Positions 17,019-26,716 are shown, counted from the stretch's first letter. The stretch is 64,000 bases of DNA from Marinomonas sp. TW1 (GCF_001625355.1 NZ_JSEE01000003.1:124001-188000), one strand, 5' to 3'. Made by a program: numbers and translations. Notes: generated from the letters alone by a model not told the origin.

Positions 17019-17715
17019 TTCACGCCAAAAAGGCCAGTATCGTCTTTGGCCTGGTCGAGTGTTTAATCGCAAGCTTTTATTCGGCTTGCTTTTGCTCGCA
17101 TGTCTCATTTCTTCTTTTTATGTTTACGCTGAAATATCGGATAAATATCGCAAGCTTGCGAAACAAGCTGGCGAGGTTTATGGAGCTGATGCCGAAAAGC
17201 GGGTTCTGGCTTGGCGACGCTTAATCGATGAATCAAAAGATTTACCGATTGTTGATAAATTGGCCAAGGTAAATAATTTCTTCAATCAAATGGATTTTGT
17301 TGATGATATTGATCTGTGGGGCAAGGATGATTACTGGGCGACCCCCATTGAATTTTTAGGGATGCGGGCAGGCGACTGCGAAGACTTCACCATTGCAAAA
17401 TACTTTACCTTGCGTGAGCTTGGGGTGGTGGATGATAAACTGCGTTTGGTATACGTCAAGGCGTTACGTTTAAATCAGCATCATATGGTGTTGGCGTATT
17501 ATCACAAGCCTACTTCTGTTCCTGTGTTGCTGGATAATTTAGATAAAGAATTGAAGCCCGCGTCAAAACGCAACGACTTATTGCCCATATATTCGTTTAA
17601 TGCTGAAAATCTTTGGCTTTCCAAAGAAAAAGGGCGTGGTGTCTTGGTTGGGGGCTCCTCGCGCCTAAGCTTGTGGACAGATTTAAATGATCGTTTAAAC
17701 ACGATTTCAAATTAG
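16993..17715 (+). CDS. lapG: LapG, periplasmic cysteine protease that releases a surface adhesin
   Basis: Transglutaminase-like cysteine peptidase that cuts the N-terminal region of LapA-type adhesins and frees the biofilm adhesin when c-di-GMP is low. The N-terminal signal or anchor is at about residues 28-46. Catalytic residues are visible: Cys129 in GDCEDF, His164 in NQHHMVLAYY and Asp181 in LLDNLD. Calcium ligands expected of the family lie in the DDIDLWGKDD region. ATG 16993 overlaps the DUF1244 gene; an adjacent TTG at 16990 is less likely. lapD follows 10 bp later. Confidence 0.93.
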   Translation: MLSLSLKNSSRQKGQYRLWPGRVFNRKLLFGLLLLACLISSFYVYAEISDKYRKLAKQAGEVYGADAEKRVLAWRRLIDESKDLPIVDKLAKVNNFFNQMDFVDDIDLWGKDDYWATPIEFLGMRAGDCEDFTIAKYFTLRELGVVDDKLRLVYVKALRLNQHHMVLAYYHKPTSVPVLLDNLDKELKPASKRNDLLPIYSFNAENLWLSKEKGRGVLVGGSSRLSLWTDLNDRLNTISN

Positions 17716-17725
17716 GAGAACTTGG

Positions 17726-19675
17726 ATGACGCTGTTCCGCCAATTAATGTTAACCATAGTAGCCATTTTTTCAGTAATGCTGGCCGTGGTTATGGGGATC
17801 AACTTTGATACCACAAAGGGCTATTTAATCGGTCAGCTGGAATCGACAACTCAAGATACAGCGACCTCGTTAAGCATGTCGGTGTCTGACTTCATGGCAT
17901 TTGAAGATTATGCGTCAGTAGAAAGCAGCATGAATGCGGTATTCGACAGTGGGTATTTCTCCGAAGTAAAAATCCATGTATACGCGACAGAAAAAGACTT
18001 AGTACGACATAATGAGACTCAAATTGAAGGCGTGCCAAGCTGGTTTATCCATTTGATCGATTTTAAAGTGCCGGTGGCAAAAGCCGTCATTTCTAGTGGT
18101 TGGAATGAGTTAGGGCAAGTCTATGTCACGGGCAGTGCTGGATACGGTTATCAGCAGCTATGGTTGGCTTCACGTCATATTTTATTGTCGTTTTTCATTA
18201 TTGGTACTGTTACTTTGGTGCTGGGCAGCATCGCGTTGAGGTATTTGTTCCAACCGTTGGCTGAGTTGGAAAAACAAGCCGAAGCCATTCAACAGCGTCG
18301 TTTCATGAAGATGAAGAATGTGCCAAAAACACGAGAGCTAAAGTCGGTCGTGTTGTCGATGAATCGCATGGCAGAAAAATTGGAAAAGGAATTCGCTGCC
18401 GAGGTAGAAACCGCACAATGGCTACAAGCTAAAGCCTTTAAAGACCCTGTAAGTGGCTTAGGTAACCGCCACTTTTTTGAGAGTCAGATGAAGTCGCATT
18501 TTGCTGAACCGGAAAGAGGGATTGATGGTTTGGCACTGATTGGTTTGGCCGATTTAGGTAAATTGAATAACGAGCGAGGCTACGAGTCAGCGGATATGTT
18601 TATTCAAGCGGCGGCGGATATTCTACAGAAGAAAGTGGCGGCTATTTCGTCTTTTGCCACGCTGGCGCGGTTATCCGGCGCAGACTTTGTCTTATTGGTG
18701 CCGAACTTTGATCATGAGCAACTTAAACAGCTGGTGGACGCGCTGATGATGGCGCTCTTGGAGTTGAGTCAGGCGGATATCAGTTATTCTTCCTATGTGG
18801 GCAATATTGGCGCTGTCACCATTGATGGTCAGGTCAGTAAAGGCAGCGCTATGGCTCAGGCCGATGCGGCGCTTCGTGAAGCGAAGCGAGGGGGGGGAAA
18901 TCGGGTTTCCGTGTATGACTTGAATACCAAGCAAGCCTTGTCAATTAACCGTTCTGAATGGAAAGGGATTCTTGAAAGTACCATTGCGAATAATGCCTTC
19001 AGTTTGAAGAAGCAAGCGGTGTATGAATTGGCTGAGCAAGACAAGATTTTGCATGAAGAGGTATTTATGGGCTTGAGTCATGCCGGTAAAGACTTTCATG
19101 CAGGCTTTTTTATTGGCTTAGCAGAGCAGTATCACCTTACCGCGCAAATTGATCAGGTCATTATCAAAAAAGTGTTGGGCGTGATTAATGGTAAAAAAGT
19201 CACTCAGCCATTAACCATCAATTTGTCTGGCTCTTCTCTTCAGGATGAGACATTTATCGCTTGGTTGGACAAAACCTTGTCACATCTTGATGATGCGGCA
19301 CGCGCGTTATTGGTGTTTGAGATGTCAGAGCAAAGTGTGATTGCGGATGAGCAAGGGGCGCTGGCTTTGGCTAAGATTCTGAAAAATCGTGCCATCGTAT
19401 TTGGAATAGATAATGTCGGGAAACAATTTTCAGCCTTTCAATATTTAAAAGTGCTGATGCCAAATTATGTGAAAGTCGATTCGTCTTATACACGTATGGC
19501 GGCAGGTAAAGAGTCAGAGTCTTTCTTCTTGCATAGCTTGTGTAAAATGTTTAACAGTTTGAACATTGAAGTGATTGCTACAGGCATTGAGAGTGAAAAG
19601 CAACTTAACGCATTGCAGCGATTTGATGTGCTAGGTGGGCAAGGTTTTGCATTAGGTCGTGCCGAATCAATGTAA
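17726..19675 (+). CDS. lapD: LapD, inside-out c-di-GMP receptor that sequesters LapG
   Basis: Inner-membrane receptor whose cytoplasmic domains bind c-di-GMP and whose periplasmic domain then captures LapG. Order: TM1 about 7-27, LapD/MoxY N-terminal periplasmic domain about 28-150, TM2 about 152-172, HAMP about 173-225, GGDEF-like about 240-400, EAL-like about 415-649. Both catalytic domains are degenerate: SGADF (317-321) replaces GGDEF and the EAL motif is missing, with KVDSSYTR and GIES at the later sites. So it is a sensor and not an enzyme. AGGAG precedes the ATG. Confidence 0.95.
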   Translation: MTLFRQLMLTIVAIFSVMLAVVMGINFDTTKGYLIGQLESTTQDTATSLSMSVSDFMAFEDYASVESSMNAVFDSGYFSEVKIHVYATEKDLVRHNETQIEGVPSWFIHLIDFKVPVAKAVISSGWNELGQVYVTGSAGYGYQQLWLASRHILLSFFIIGTVTLVLGSIALRYLFQPLAELEKQAEAIQQRRFMKMKNVPKTRELKSVVLSMNRMAEKLEKEFAAEVETAQWLQAKAFKDPVSGLGNRHFFESQMKSHFAEPERGIDGLALIGLADLGKLNNERGYESADMFIQAAADILQKKVAAISSFATLARLSGADFVLLVPNFDHEQLKQLVDALMMALLELSQADISYSSYVGNIGAVTIDGQVSKGSAMAQADAALREAKRGGGNRVSVYDLNTKQALSINRSEWKGILESTIANNAFSLKKQAVYELAEQDKILHEEVFMGLSHAGKDFHAGFFIGLAEQYHLTAQIDQVIIKKVLGVINGKKVTQPLTINLSGSSLQDETFIAWLDKTLSHLDDAARALLVFEMSEQSVIADEQGALALAKILKNRAIVFGIDNVGKQFSAFQYLKVLMPNYVKVDSSYTRMAAGKESESFFLHSLCKMFNSLNIEVIATGIESEKQLNALQRFDVLGGQGFALGRAESM

Positions 19676-19745
19676 CGCTAACGTGGTAAAACCAAAGCAA
19701 ATATCAGCAATGGTATGGAAGGCTTTTGTGATTGCGGTTTTGAGT

Positions 19746-19764
19746 GGATGACATCATCCCTTTT
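19746..19764 (+). terminator. Weak terminator-like hairpin after lapD
   Basis: GGATG 19746-19750 and CATCC 19755-19759 with a 4-base loop, followed by CTTTT. The stem is short and the call is tentative. Confidence 0.3.
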
Positions 19765-19790
19765 AAGCGTTAAGGGAAACAGGATGGTGA

Positions 19791-20165
19791 TTAAATAAAT
19801 GAATCACCATCTGGGTCGGTCAAACTGTCATTGTCTGAAATTAAGTCTTCATCTTGACTGTTATGAACGCCACGAACCCATTTACGACTTAGCAACTTCT
19901 TCTGAGCGGCTGTTGGTAGCTCGGTGAATTGAATGATTCGTTTCTCTGAAAGAAGGTCAATCAAATCCTCTAGTACACGCATCATGTCGCTATCAGAATT
20001 CGTCAACATTTCTTGCGTATTGTTGTGATCGTTCGCGGTGAATTTTTTCTCTAAAATTTTTGCAACAGACGGTTCATTAGGGGCTACTAATAGGCCGTAT
20101 TCCTCTGATTGAGAGGTCGCAACGTCTATGATATCACCGTCTTCGTTAAGCTTTGCGTAGAGCAT
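19791..20165 (-). CDS. Small conserved protein of unknown function between lapD and lapB
   Basis: A 124-residue acidic protein. The central block SDMMRVLEDLIDLLSEKRIIQFTELPTAAQKKLLSRK (about residues 58-95) matches a family common in Pseudomonas and relatives that is often labelled tryptophan-synthase-beta-like without evidence; I would not carry that label over. The C-terminus is rich in Asp and Ser. ATG 20165 has GGGA 7 bases upstream; a TTG at 20189 is less likely. It is the only gene on the minus strand within the lap region. Confidence 0.7.
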   Translation of the reverse strand: MLYAKLNEDGDIIDVATSQSEEYGLLVAPNEPSVAKILEKKFTANDHNNTQEMLTNSDSDMMRVLEDLIDLLSEKRIIQFTELPTAAQKKLLSRKWVRGVHNSQDEDLISDNDSLTDPDGDSFI

Positions 20166-20306
20166 TTTAGTGTCCCGTGTTTGTATCAATTTGTAGTGGA
20201 GTGTTTTGATAACTTCCCATCTTAGCTGAGAACTACTATTCTAGTCTAAAACTTACATCCTGTTGGTTTTAAATTGTTTTTTTCGTTTACTTAGGAGAAT
20301 TAGAGT

Positions 20307-22604
20307 ATGTCTGGCTCGGACCGTTCAGAACAGAACTCTTCATCGTCCCATCAAGAAGAGCAGCGCCATTCGGACGATATGACAACGGACCACTCTGCTT
20401 CTACCGTGACAGAGAATGCCCCAGTAGATGAAACAGATAGGGAGAACCAAAAGCCGCAATGGCAAGCTAACGCCACATCGCTTGATTACCCTAATCCTCT
20501 ATTAGATTGCCTCGTATTGTTAAGTCGTTATTTTAATAACCCTTATACCTCCGACGCCATTGCAGCAGGTCTGCCGATTACCGATGATTTAATGACCCCT
20601 GAATTGTTTTTACGGGCATCGAAACGAATTGGATTAAGTTCTCGGTTTGTAAAACGAAAGCTGTCTAAAATTCCTCATATGGTGTTGCCGACAGTGCTTT
20701 TGTTAGACGATCAACAAGCCTGTGTGCTGTTGGAAATTAACGATACAACAGGAATGGCAAAAATTTTACGTTCTGAATCTGGTGAGGGTGAAATTATTTT
20801 GCCAATAGTCGAATTACAGGCGTCTTATACGGGATACTGCTTTTTTGTCAGACCCGTCTATCAATTTGATAAACGTGCGCAAAAGTCAGATGACGCTCAG
20901 CAGAAAAAAGCCCATTGGTTTTGGGGAACTGTGCTTGGATCTTGGCGGATTTATCGTGATGTTTTTATCGCCTCACTTTTAATCAATATGTTTGCGGTTG
21001 CTAGCCCTTTGTTCGTGATGAATGTATACGATCGAGTGGTGCCGAATAATGCGTTTGATACTTTGTGGGTATTGGCTATTGGTGCTGCCGCCGTGTACTT
21101 TTTTGATTTTTTATTGCGCATGCTCAGAGCGTATTTTATCGACATCGCAGGAAAGAAATCGGACATTCTCATATCAGCTTCGATCTTTTCTAAAGTGAAC
21201 AACATCACCATGGCGTCTCGGCCGAAATCGGTGGGGGCGTTTGCGAAGAATTTACAAGAGTTTGAAAGTATCCGTGATTTTATCACTTCTGCCTCCATTA
21301 CGACTCTAGTAGACATTCCGTTTATGTTTTTGATCGTTGGGGTGATCTGGCTAATTGGTGGCCCAGTCGGCTACATTCCGATTATTACAATTGCGTTGAT
21401 TTTGATCTACAGCATCATCATCCAAATACCCCTTAAACGTTCTATCGAAGAGAGCCAGAAAACCGCCTCGCAGAAAAACGCCGTCCTGATTGAGAGTTTA
21501 TATAATGCTGAGAGTGTGAAATTAAATAACGCGGAAGGTGTTTTACAAAAACAATGGGAAAACGCGGTTGGCAATATCGCCGATTGGGGTGTTAAGACAC
21601 GTCAACTGTCTCAGTCCACGTCGTCGTTTGCCATGGTGGCACAGCAACTGACCACCGTGGTGATCGTGATCGTTGGTGTGTACCAAATTTCAGAGGGCTT
21701 AATGAGCATGGGGGCGCTAGTCGCATCCGTAATGCTAACAGGGCGTGCTCTTGGTCCTATGACGCAAGTTGCCAGTTTAGCGACTCGCTACAATCAAGCT
21801 AAATCTGCGTTTTCTTCATTAAATGAGATCATGTCATCACCTGTAGAAAATCCAGAGGACACTAAGTTTGTGCATCGTCCTGTATTCAAAGGAGAGTTTC
21901 AATTTGATGCCGTTAATTTCTCTTACCCTGACCAAGATCAGGCGGCCGTGACTGACATTAATATTAATATCAGGGAAGGGGAAAAAGTGGCGATTATTGG
22001 ACGTATTGGTTCCGGTAAATCGACATTGGGTAAGATGATGACAGGCTTGTATACGCCGAGCAGTGGAGCGATTCGTGTTGATGGCGTGGACCTTCGACAA
22101 ATCAATCCAACTGATTTACGTCGCAATGTGGGCTCGGTATCGCAAGACGTCAACTTATTTTATGGTTCCATCAAAGACAATATCATCATGGGTGCGCCCT
22201 ACATGGAAGACGATGCAATCATTCGAGCGGCTGAGCTATCGGGTGTGTCTGAGTTCGCGAATCGTCGTTCAAATGGTTTGGACAGTTTGGTCGGAGAACG
22301 AGGTGTCTTACTGTCTGGCGGCCAACGTCAGAGTATTGCGATTGCAAGGGCGTTGTTATTTGATCCGCCAGTGTTGATTTTGGATGAACCCACGGCCTCC
22401 ATGGACAACACGACCGAAGCAAGAATGAAGCGACGTTTGATGGAAGGGTTAAAAGACAAGACCTTGATCCTGATTACTCACAAAGCGTCTATGCTCGACA
22501 TGGTGGATCGCATCATCGTTATGGATAATGGCCGTTTAATTGCAGATGGTCCGAAAGCGCAAGTACACGAAGCGCTTCGTCAAGGCAAGCTGAAGGTAAG
22601 TTAA
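20307..22604 (+). CDS. lapB: LapB-type type I secretion ABC transporter
   Basis: Inner-membrane ATPase and permease that exports a giant RTX adhesin. Order: acidic, Ser/Thr-rich N-terminal tail of about 55 residues, a C39-like domain about 60-190 in which the catalytic Cys of true C39 peptidases is not evident, an ABC membrane domain about 210-500, and an ATPase domain with Walker A GRIGSGKST (about 562), signature LSGGQ (about 668) and Walker B LILDEP (about 690). A non-cleaving C39-like domain fits adhesins without a GG leader. The stop overlaps the lapC start. Confidence 0.92.
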   Translation: MSGSDRSEQNSSSSHQEEQRHSDDMTTDHSASTVTENAPVDETDRENQKPQWQANATSLDYPNPLLDCLVLLSRYFNNPYTSDAIAAGLPITDDLMTPELFLRASKRIGLSSRFVKRKLSKIPHMVLPTVLLLDDQQACVLLEINDTTGMAKILRSESGEGEIILPIVELQASYTGYCFFVRPVYQFDKRAQKSDDAQQKKAHWFWGTVLGSWRIYRDVFIASLLINMFAVASPLFVMNVYDRVVPNNAFDTLWVLAIGAAAVYFFDFLLRMLRAYFIDIAGKKSDILISASIFSKVNNITMASRPKSVGAFAKNLQEFESIRDFITSASITTLVDIPFMFLIVGVIWLIGGPVGYIPIITIALILIYSIIIQIPLKRSIEESQKTASQKNAVLIESLYNAESVKLNNAEGVLQKQWENAVGNIADWGVKTRQLSQSTSSFAMVAQQLTTVVIVIVGVYQISEGLMSMGALVASVMLTGRALGPMTQVASLATRYNQAKSAFSSLNEIMSSPVENPEDTKFVHRPVFKGEFQFDAVNFSYPDQDQAAVTDININIREGEKVAIIGRIGSGKSTLGKMMTGLYTPSSGAIRVDGVDLRQINPTDLRRNVGSVSQDVNLFYGSIKDNIIMGAPYMEDDAIIRAAELSGVSEFANRRSNGLDSLVGERGVLLSGGQRQSIAIARALLFDPPVLILDEPTASMDNTTEARMKRRLMEGLKDKTLILITHKASMLDMVDRIIVMDNGRLIADGPKAQVHEALRQGKLKVS

Positions 22605-23935
22605 TGATGAGTAAGCGTACAGTCTCACAAAGTGATTTAGGGTATTTATCAGATCGAAATGCCGCCTTGATGCTGAAAACACCAAAAGGTGGGCGCATCA
22701 TTTTATGGGTGATTTTTATCTTTATTATGTCGGCTCTGGTTTGGGCTTATTACACCTCATTAGACGAAGTGACGGTCGGTGAGGGTAAAGTCATTCCTTC
22801 TAGTCAGGTTCAGCAAATTCAGAACTTGGAAGGGGGGATTTTAAAAGAAATTAACGCCAAAGTAGGTCAGGTGGTCAATGCTGGTCAGATCTTAATGACC
22901 ATTGAGAATACGGAAGCCTTGTCTTCCCTGCGGGAACAGCAAGCTGAATTCATTAACTTGCAAGCTAGGGCTGCACGTTTACAAGGCGAGTCCTACGGCA
23001 GATCACCGGTATTTGATGAAGCGTTACGAAACGATTATCCGTCTGTGGTGAATCGCGAGATGGATCTGTATAAAAATCGTTCAGAATCATTGCGAACCAA
23101 TCAAGTGGGTTTTGAACAGCAGATTGAGCAAAAGAGACAAGAAATTGTAGAAATGCAGGCGAAGCTTGATAACCTCAAGCAGAGCTATGAATTTTCAAAA
23201 GAAGAGTTAGCGTTAACGCGTCCCGCCTTCGAGCAGGGGGCTGTATCACGAGTCGAACTGCTTCAATTGGAACGAGAAGTGAATCAATTACAAGGGGATC
23301 TAGAAGCGACTCAGTTGGCGATTCCTCGTGCCCGTTCTGCGCTTAAAGAGGCGCAAAGTAAATTGGAAGAAAGTGTGGCGAAGTTTCGTGCGGATGCACA
23401 AGAAGAGCTAACCAATGTACGCAGTAAGTTGGATCAGATTCGCGAAGCGAGTGTGTCGTTAGAAGACAAGGTCTCTAGAACGCAAGTACGTTCACCGGTA
23501 AAGGGCATTGTTAAACAGATTCAAATTAATACGGTGGGTGGGGTAATTAAGCCGGGCATGAATATGATGGAAATCGTGCCGATTGAAGACTCCTTGTTGA
23601 TCGAAGCTAAGGTACGCCCAGAAAATATTGGTTTTATTCAACCAGATTTACCCGCAGTGGTGAAACTGTCTGCTTATGATTTTGCGATTTTTGGTGGCTT
23701 GGACGGTACGGTGGAAAATATTAGCGCGGACACCATTCTTGATGAAGAAGGCAACAGTTTTTACCTAGTCCGAGTCAGAACGGATAAGAACTTTTTAGGG
23801 ACGAAGGAAGCGCCGTTGCCAATTATTCCTGGCATGCAATCCAGTGTGGACATTATTACAGGGAAAAAGACCTTGTTAGATTATTTGTTGAAACCGATTT
23901 TGAAAGCCAAACAAAATGCATTGCGAGAGCGATAA
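22604..23935 (+). CDS. lapC: LapC-type membrane fusion protein (HlyD family)
   Basis: Periplasmic adaptor of the type I exporter, linking LapB to an outer-membrane TolC-like protein. One TM segment at about residues 30-50, a split lipoyl/barrel-sandwich region (about 60-100 and 285-320), a long coiled coil between them (about 105-275, rich in Glu, Gln and Leu), and the HlyD C-terminal beta domain with VRSPVKGIVKQIQINTVGG. 443 residues is normal. ATG 22604 shares one base with the lapB stop. No lapE/tolC gene follows. Confidence 0.93.
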   Translation: MMSKRTVSQSDLGYLSDRNAALMLKTPKGGRIILWVIFIFIMSALVWAYYTSLDEVTVGEGKVIPSSQVQQIQNLEGGILKEINAKVGQVVNAGQILMTIENTEALSSLREQQAEFINLQARAARLQGESYGRSPVFDEALRNDYPSVVNREMDLYKNRSESLRTNQVGFEQQIEQKRQEIVEMQAKLDNLKQSYEFSKEELALTRPAFEQGAVSRVELLQLEREVNQLQGDLEATQLAIPRARSALKEAQSKLEESVAKFRADAQEELTNVRSKLDQIREASVSLEDKVSRTQVRSPVKGIVKQIQINTVGGVIKPGMNMMEIVPIEDSLLIEAKVRPENIGFIQPDLPAVVKLSAYDFAIFGGLDGTVENISADTILDEEGNSFYLVRVRTDKNFLGTKEAPLPIIPGMQSSVDIITGKKTLLDYLLKPILKAKQNALRER

Positions 23936-24035
23936 TTACAAAAAATTTAGCTTTCATGTCATTGTGATAACAAATGTTAACAACCCTGTCTTGTAAGCTA
24001 GATACAATGTTTACAGCTTAATAAACTGAACGAGA

Positions 24036-24677
24036 TTGATTTTGAAAATTTTGTGTTGGAATACAGACGATGCCGTTTGGGAGCATTGGTTAAAAGTTGT
24101 CCCGCAGGGAGCAGAGCTTGTTCGAGTTGACAGCTTAGTGGCGTCCCGTCATGCGCTTCTTGAGTCTCAACAATCATTTCAATATTGTTTTGTGTACTTA
24201 GCGGATGATTCGTTTTCGAGTCAAGTCGAAGAGGTTGTGACGTTAAAATCAGAGTTTTCAAATCATAATATGGTGGTGTTTCCAAACCAAGCCAGTCAGC
24301 AAGCCGCGTTACGTCTATTCTCTATTGGTGTGAATGGTCAATGTGCCCCTTATATCGGGGAAGAGCAGTTGTCTCTGGTGATGTCAGTGATTGATTCGGG
24401 GGAGATTTGGGGTGGCAAAGCCTTTATACAACAATTAATTAGTCAGTCAGCGGAACAGGTCGATTCGCCTTCTCTGGAAATGGATGGTTTGTCTGAGCGC
24501 GAATTGGACGTAGTGCGTTATGTCGCAGAAGGATTTTCGAATAAGCAGGTGGCAACTGAGATGGCCATAACTGAAAGAACCGTGAAAGCGCACCTCACTT
24601 CTGTTTTCAAAAAAACAGATACTCGTGACCGTCTTGCGTTAGCATTGAAAGCAAAGCGTCACTTTTCAGTGCGCTAA
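24036..24677 (+). CDS. LuxR-type transcriptional regulator with a degenerate receiver domain
   Basis: A 213-residue regulator. The C-terminal helix-turn-helix is clear: LSERELDVVRYVAEGFSNKQ and TERTVKAHLTSVFKKT, the LuxR/FixJ pattern. The N-terminal 130 residues have receiver-like alternation, but the phospho-acceptor strand reads CFVYLADD without a correctly placed Asp, so phosphorylation is doubtful. The start is a TTG at 24036 or 24042; no ATG is available. It lies 100 bp after lapC on the same strand, so a role in adhesin or biofilm control is an inference from position only. Confidence 0.8.
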   Translation: MILKILCWNTDDAVWEHWLKVVPQGAELVRVDSLVASRHALLESQQSFQYCFVYLADDSFSSQVEEVVTLKSEFSNHNMVVFPNQASQQAALRLFSIGVNGQCAPYIGEEQLSLVMSVIDSGEIWGGKAFIQQLISQSAEQVDSPSLEMDGLSERELDVVRYVAEGFSNKQVATEMAITERTVKAHLTSVFKKTDTRDRLALALKAKRHFSVR

Positions 24678-24911
24678 AAATATACCTCCTAAAAATAGCG
24701 CACAGTTTTCGCGCTTCTCTATGAATTTGTGTCTCAAAACTCATTGAATGTCACCGTATTTGTCTTCGAATAGTCTTTGGTTTTAGGTTCTCTCGTCTCT
24801 GTTGGGCCCTGTTCTTGCCTATTTCTCCCCCAACATTTTATTCATGTACCTTAGTGGCGCATATCTTGCTTCATACAGTGAAATTCAGCTTGTATAGGTA
24901 GAGAGTGCACC
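24678..24911. other. Intergenic region upstream of nasT
   Basis: It contains a weak AGCGC/GCGCT hairpin just after the LuxR gene (about 24699-24717) and a sigma-54 type promoter close to nasT. No ORF was seen. Confidence 0.5.
24855..24870 (+). promoter_or_regulatory. Sigma-54 type -24/-12 promoter of nasT-nasS
   Basis: TGGCGC-N5-TTGCT with GG at 24856-24857 and GC at 24868-24869, the exact 12-base spacing; it differs from the TGGCAC-N5-TTGC core at one base. The predicted start is near 24881, about 30 bases before nasT. Confidence 0.65.
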
Positions 24912-25517
24912 ATGTCTGCGCCCCCAGAGAATGAATTAACTGTGATGTTGGTTGATAACGAACCTGCCCGAGCAGCGATTGTCGAGCAAGCTATGTTAGA
25001 CAGTGGCTACCGTGTAATCCGTCGTCTTGAAAATGCTTTGAACTTAAGTCAGGCCGTCATGGAATGTCAGCCAGATATGGTGATCATTGACATTGAATCT
25101 CCAGATCGAGATATGTTGGAAAACATGTCTCGGCTCACCCAAGATAATCCAAGACCCATTGTGATGTTTGCAGAAGAAGACGATTCTAGGCACGTTGAAG
25201 CGGCCATTCGTGCTGGCGTTAGTGCTTATGTTGTCGATGGGGTGAACAGTGGCAGTGTGAAGGCGATTTTACAGGTGGCTATCGCGCGGTTTAGGGAGTT
25301 TCAAGCATTACGCTCTGAGCTTGAAACGGTAAAAACTCAGTTGGAAGATCGTAAGCTAATTGATAAAGCAAAAGGGTTGATTATGAAGCATCAACAGTGT
25401 GATGAGCCAGCGGCTTATCAAGCCCTCAGAAAATTAGCGATGGATCGCAGTCAAAGAATGACCGAAGTGGCTCGTAATATCATTTCAGTGATGGAAATTA
25501 TGGGAGCTTCTAAATGA
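24912..25517 (+). CDS. nasT: NasT, ANTAR-domain transcription antiterminator
   Basis: Response-regulator-like protein that binds leader RNA and prevents termination ahead of nitrate assimilation genes. Receiver domain at about 8-125 with the acceptor Asp in MVIIDIESPD; coiled coil about 127-150; ANTAR RNA-binding domain about 148-200 (LIDKAKGLIMKHQQCDEPAAYQALRKLAM). In Azotobacter and Paracoccus, NasT is held inactive by NasS until nitrate binds. The stop overlaps nasS by 4 bp (ATGA). Matching leader hairpins are found ahead of nrtA and nasA in this window. Confidence 0.95.
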   Translation: MSAPPENELTVMLVDNEPARAAIVEQAMLDSGYRVIRRLENALNLSQAVMECQPDMVIIDIESPDRDMLENMSRLTQDNPRPIVMFAEEDDSRHVEAAIRAGVSAYVVDGVNSGSVKAILQVAIARFREFQALRSELETVKTQLEDRKLIDKAKGLIMKHQQCDEPAAYQALRKLAMDRSQRMTEVARNIISVMEIMGASK

Positions 25518-26716
25518 CGTCGACGGTAAATAATTCGTTAGAATCTCAACAGACTGTGCGGATTGGCTTTATTCCTTTAATTGATTGTGCGCCTTTTGTC
25601 ATCGCCAAAGAGAAGGGCTTTTTTGCAGCTGAAGGGGTCTCAGTAACGCTATCAAAAGAAGCATCTTGGGCCAGCATTCGCGATAAAGTGACGTTTAATA
25701 TCTTACAGGGTGCACACATGTTGGCATCCATGCCGATTGCGGCAAGCCTGGGTGTTGGGACATTAAAAACCGCCATGCAAACCAGTTTTACAGTGAGCCA
25801 TAATGGCAATGGCATTACGGTTGGCAATACCTTGTATGAAGCGCTAACGAAGTATGTGGCGCACAGTAGTGATATTCGAAATGGTGTCGCCTTGAAGCGC
25901 TATATCGAGGATCGTGCAAAGCACAGTAAGCCACTGCTTCGCTTCGCTGTGGTTTACCCATATTCTTCTCATAATTATCAACTTAGAGATTGGTTGGCTC
26001 GTGCTGGTATTGATCCGGATGAAGAGGTGCAAATTGTTGTTATTCCTCCAGTGAAAATGATCGACAGTCTAAAGGCTGGTGACATAGATGGTTATTGTGT
26101 CGGGGAGCCTTGGAACAGTTTAGCGGTTGAAGCTGGGGTAGGCCATTTACTGGTGACGGGGTATGAGATTTGGGGGAGCACACCAGAAAAAGTATTTGGT
26201 GTGAATTCCTCTTGGGCTGAACAACATGAATTGACCCATCTCGCTGTGATTCGAGCTTTAGAAAAAGCGTGTGAATGGGTTGATCATCCAGATAACCAGA
26301 CGGAGTTATTGAGTATTTTAAGTCATCCCGATTATCTAAATTGCAGTGTTGAGCAATTGGTGTACGGTTTTAGTGCGATTAAACCGAAAGGCAAATTTGA
26401 TTGGCCGATGGAGGCGTATCAGCGTTTTTCAGGCCAAGAGATTAATCGCCCTTTACCCAGTTACGCTCTATGGATTATGGGGCAAATGCATCGCTGGCAT
26501 CAGCTGCCAAGCCTCGAAGCAGCGAATTTAAATGCGATGGCTAAGCAAGTGTATCGTCAGGACATATATGAACGTGCCTCAGGCGACCTTGATCAAGAAA
26601 TGCAATGGCCTTTAAGCTCATTGCAAGAATCGACTTGGCTAGAGGATATTGCGAAAGGGCGGGTGAGACTTCACCCGAAAGGCATCTTGAAAGGGTTTAT
26701 AAAATCAGAGGATTAA
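25514..26716 (+). CDS. nasS: NasS, cytoplasmic nitrate sensor that sequesters NasT
   Basis: Homologue of the periplasmic nitrate-binding protein NrtA but without a signal peptide, as expected for NasS. The fold begins at VRIGFIPLIDCAPFVIAKEKGFF, and shared NrtA/NasS motifs include LQGAHMLASMPIAASLGVG, HNGNGITVGN and GYCVGEPWN. Nitrate binding releases NasT. It overlaps nasT by 4 bp, so the two are made in step. 400 residues is normal. The downstream paralogue nrtA gives a clear comparison. Confidence 0.94.
   Translation: MTSTVNNSLESQQTVRIGFIPLIDCAPFVIAKEKGFFAAEGVSVTLSKEASWASIRDKVTFNILQGAHMLASMPIAASLGVGTLKTAMQTSFTVSHNGNGITVGNTLYEALTKYVAHSSDIRNGVALKRYIEDRAKHSKPLLRFAVVYPYSSHNYQLRDWLARAGIDPDEEVQIVVIPPVKMIDSLKAGDIDGYCVGEPWNSLAVEAGVGHLLVTGYEIWGSTPEKVFGVNSSWAEQHELTHLAVIRALEKACEWVDHPDNQTELLSILSHPDYLNCSVEQLVYGFSAIKPKGKFDWPMEAYQRFSGQEINRPLPSYALWIMGQMHRWHQLPSLEAANLNAMAKQVYRQDIYERASGDLDQEMQWPLSSLQESTWLEDIAKGRVRLHPKGILKGFIKSED

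Noticed and set aside
19791..20165. Tryptophan synthase beta-like label for the small lap-region gene
   Set aside because: There is no PLP-binding site or length match; the name is a database habit for this family and not a function.
20307..22604. An active C39 peptidase in the LapB-like transporter
   Set aside because: The N-terminal domain has a Cys, but it is not at the position of the catalytic Cys in true C39 peptidases; the C39-like (non-cleaving) form fits better.
24906..24912. TGCACCA at the nasT start, similar to an NtrC half-site
   Set aside because: It lies downstream of the promoter over the start codon, with no second half, so an enhancer role is unlikely.
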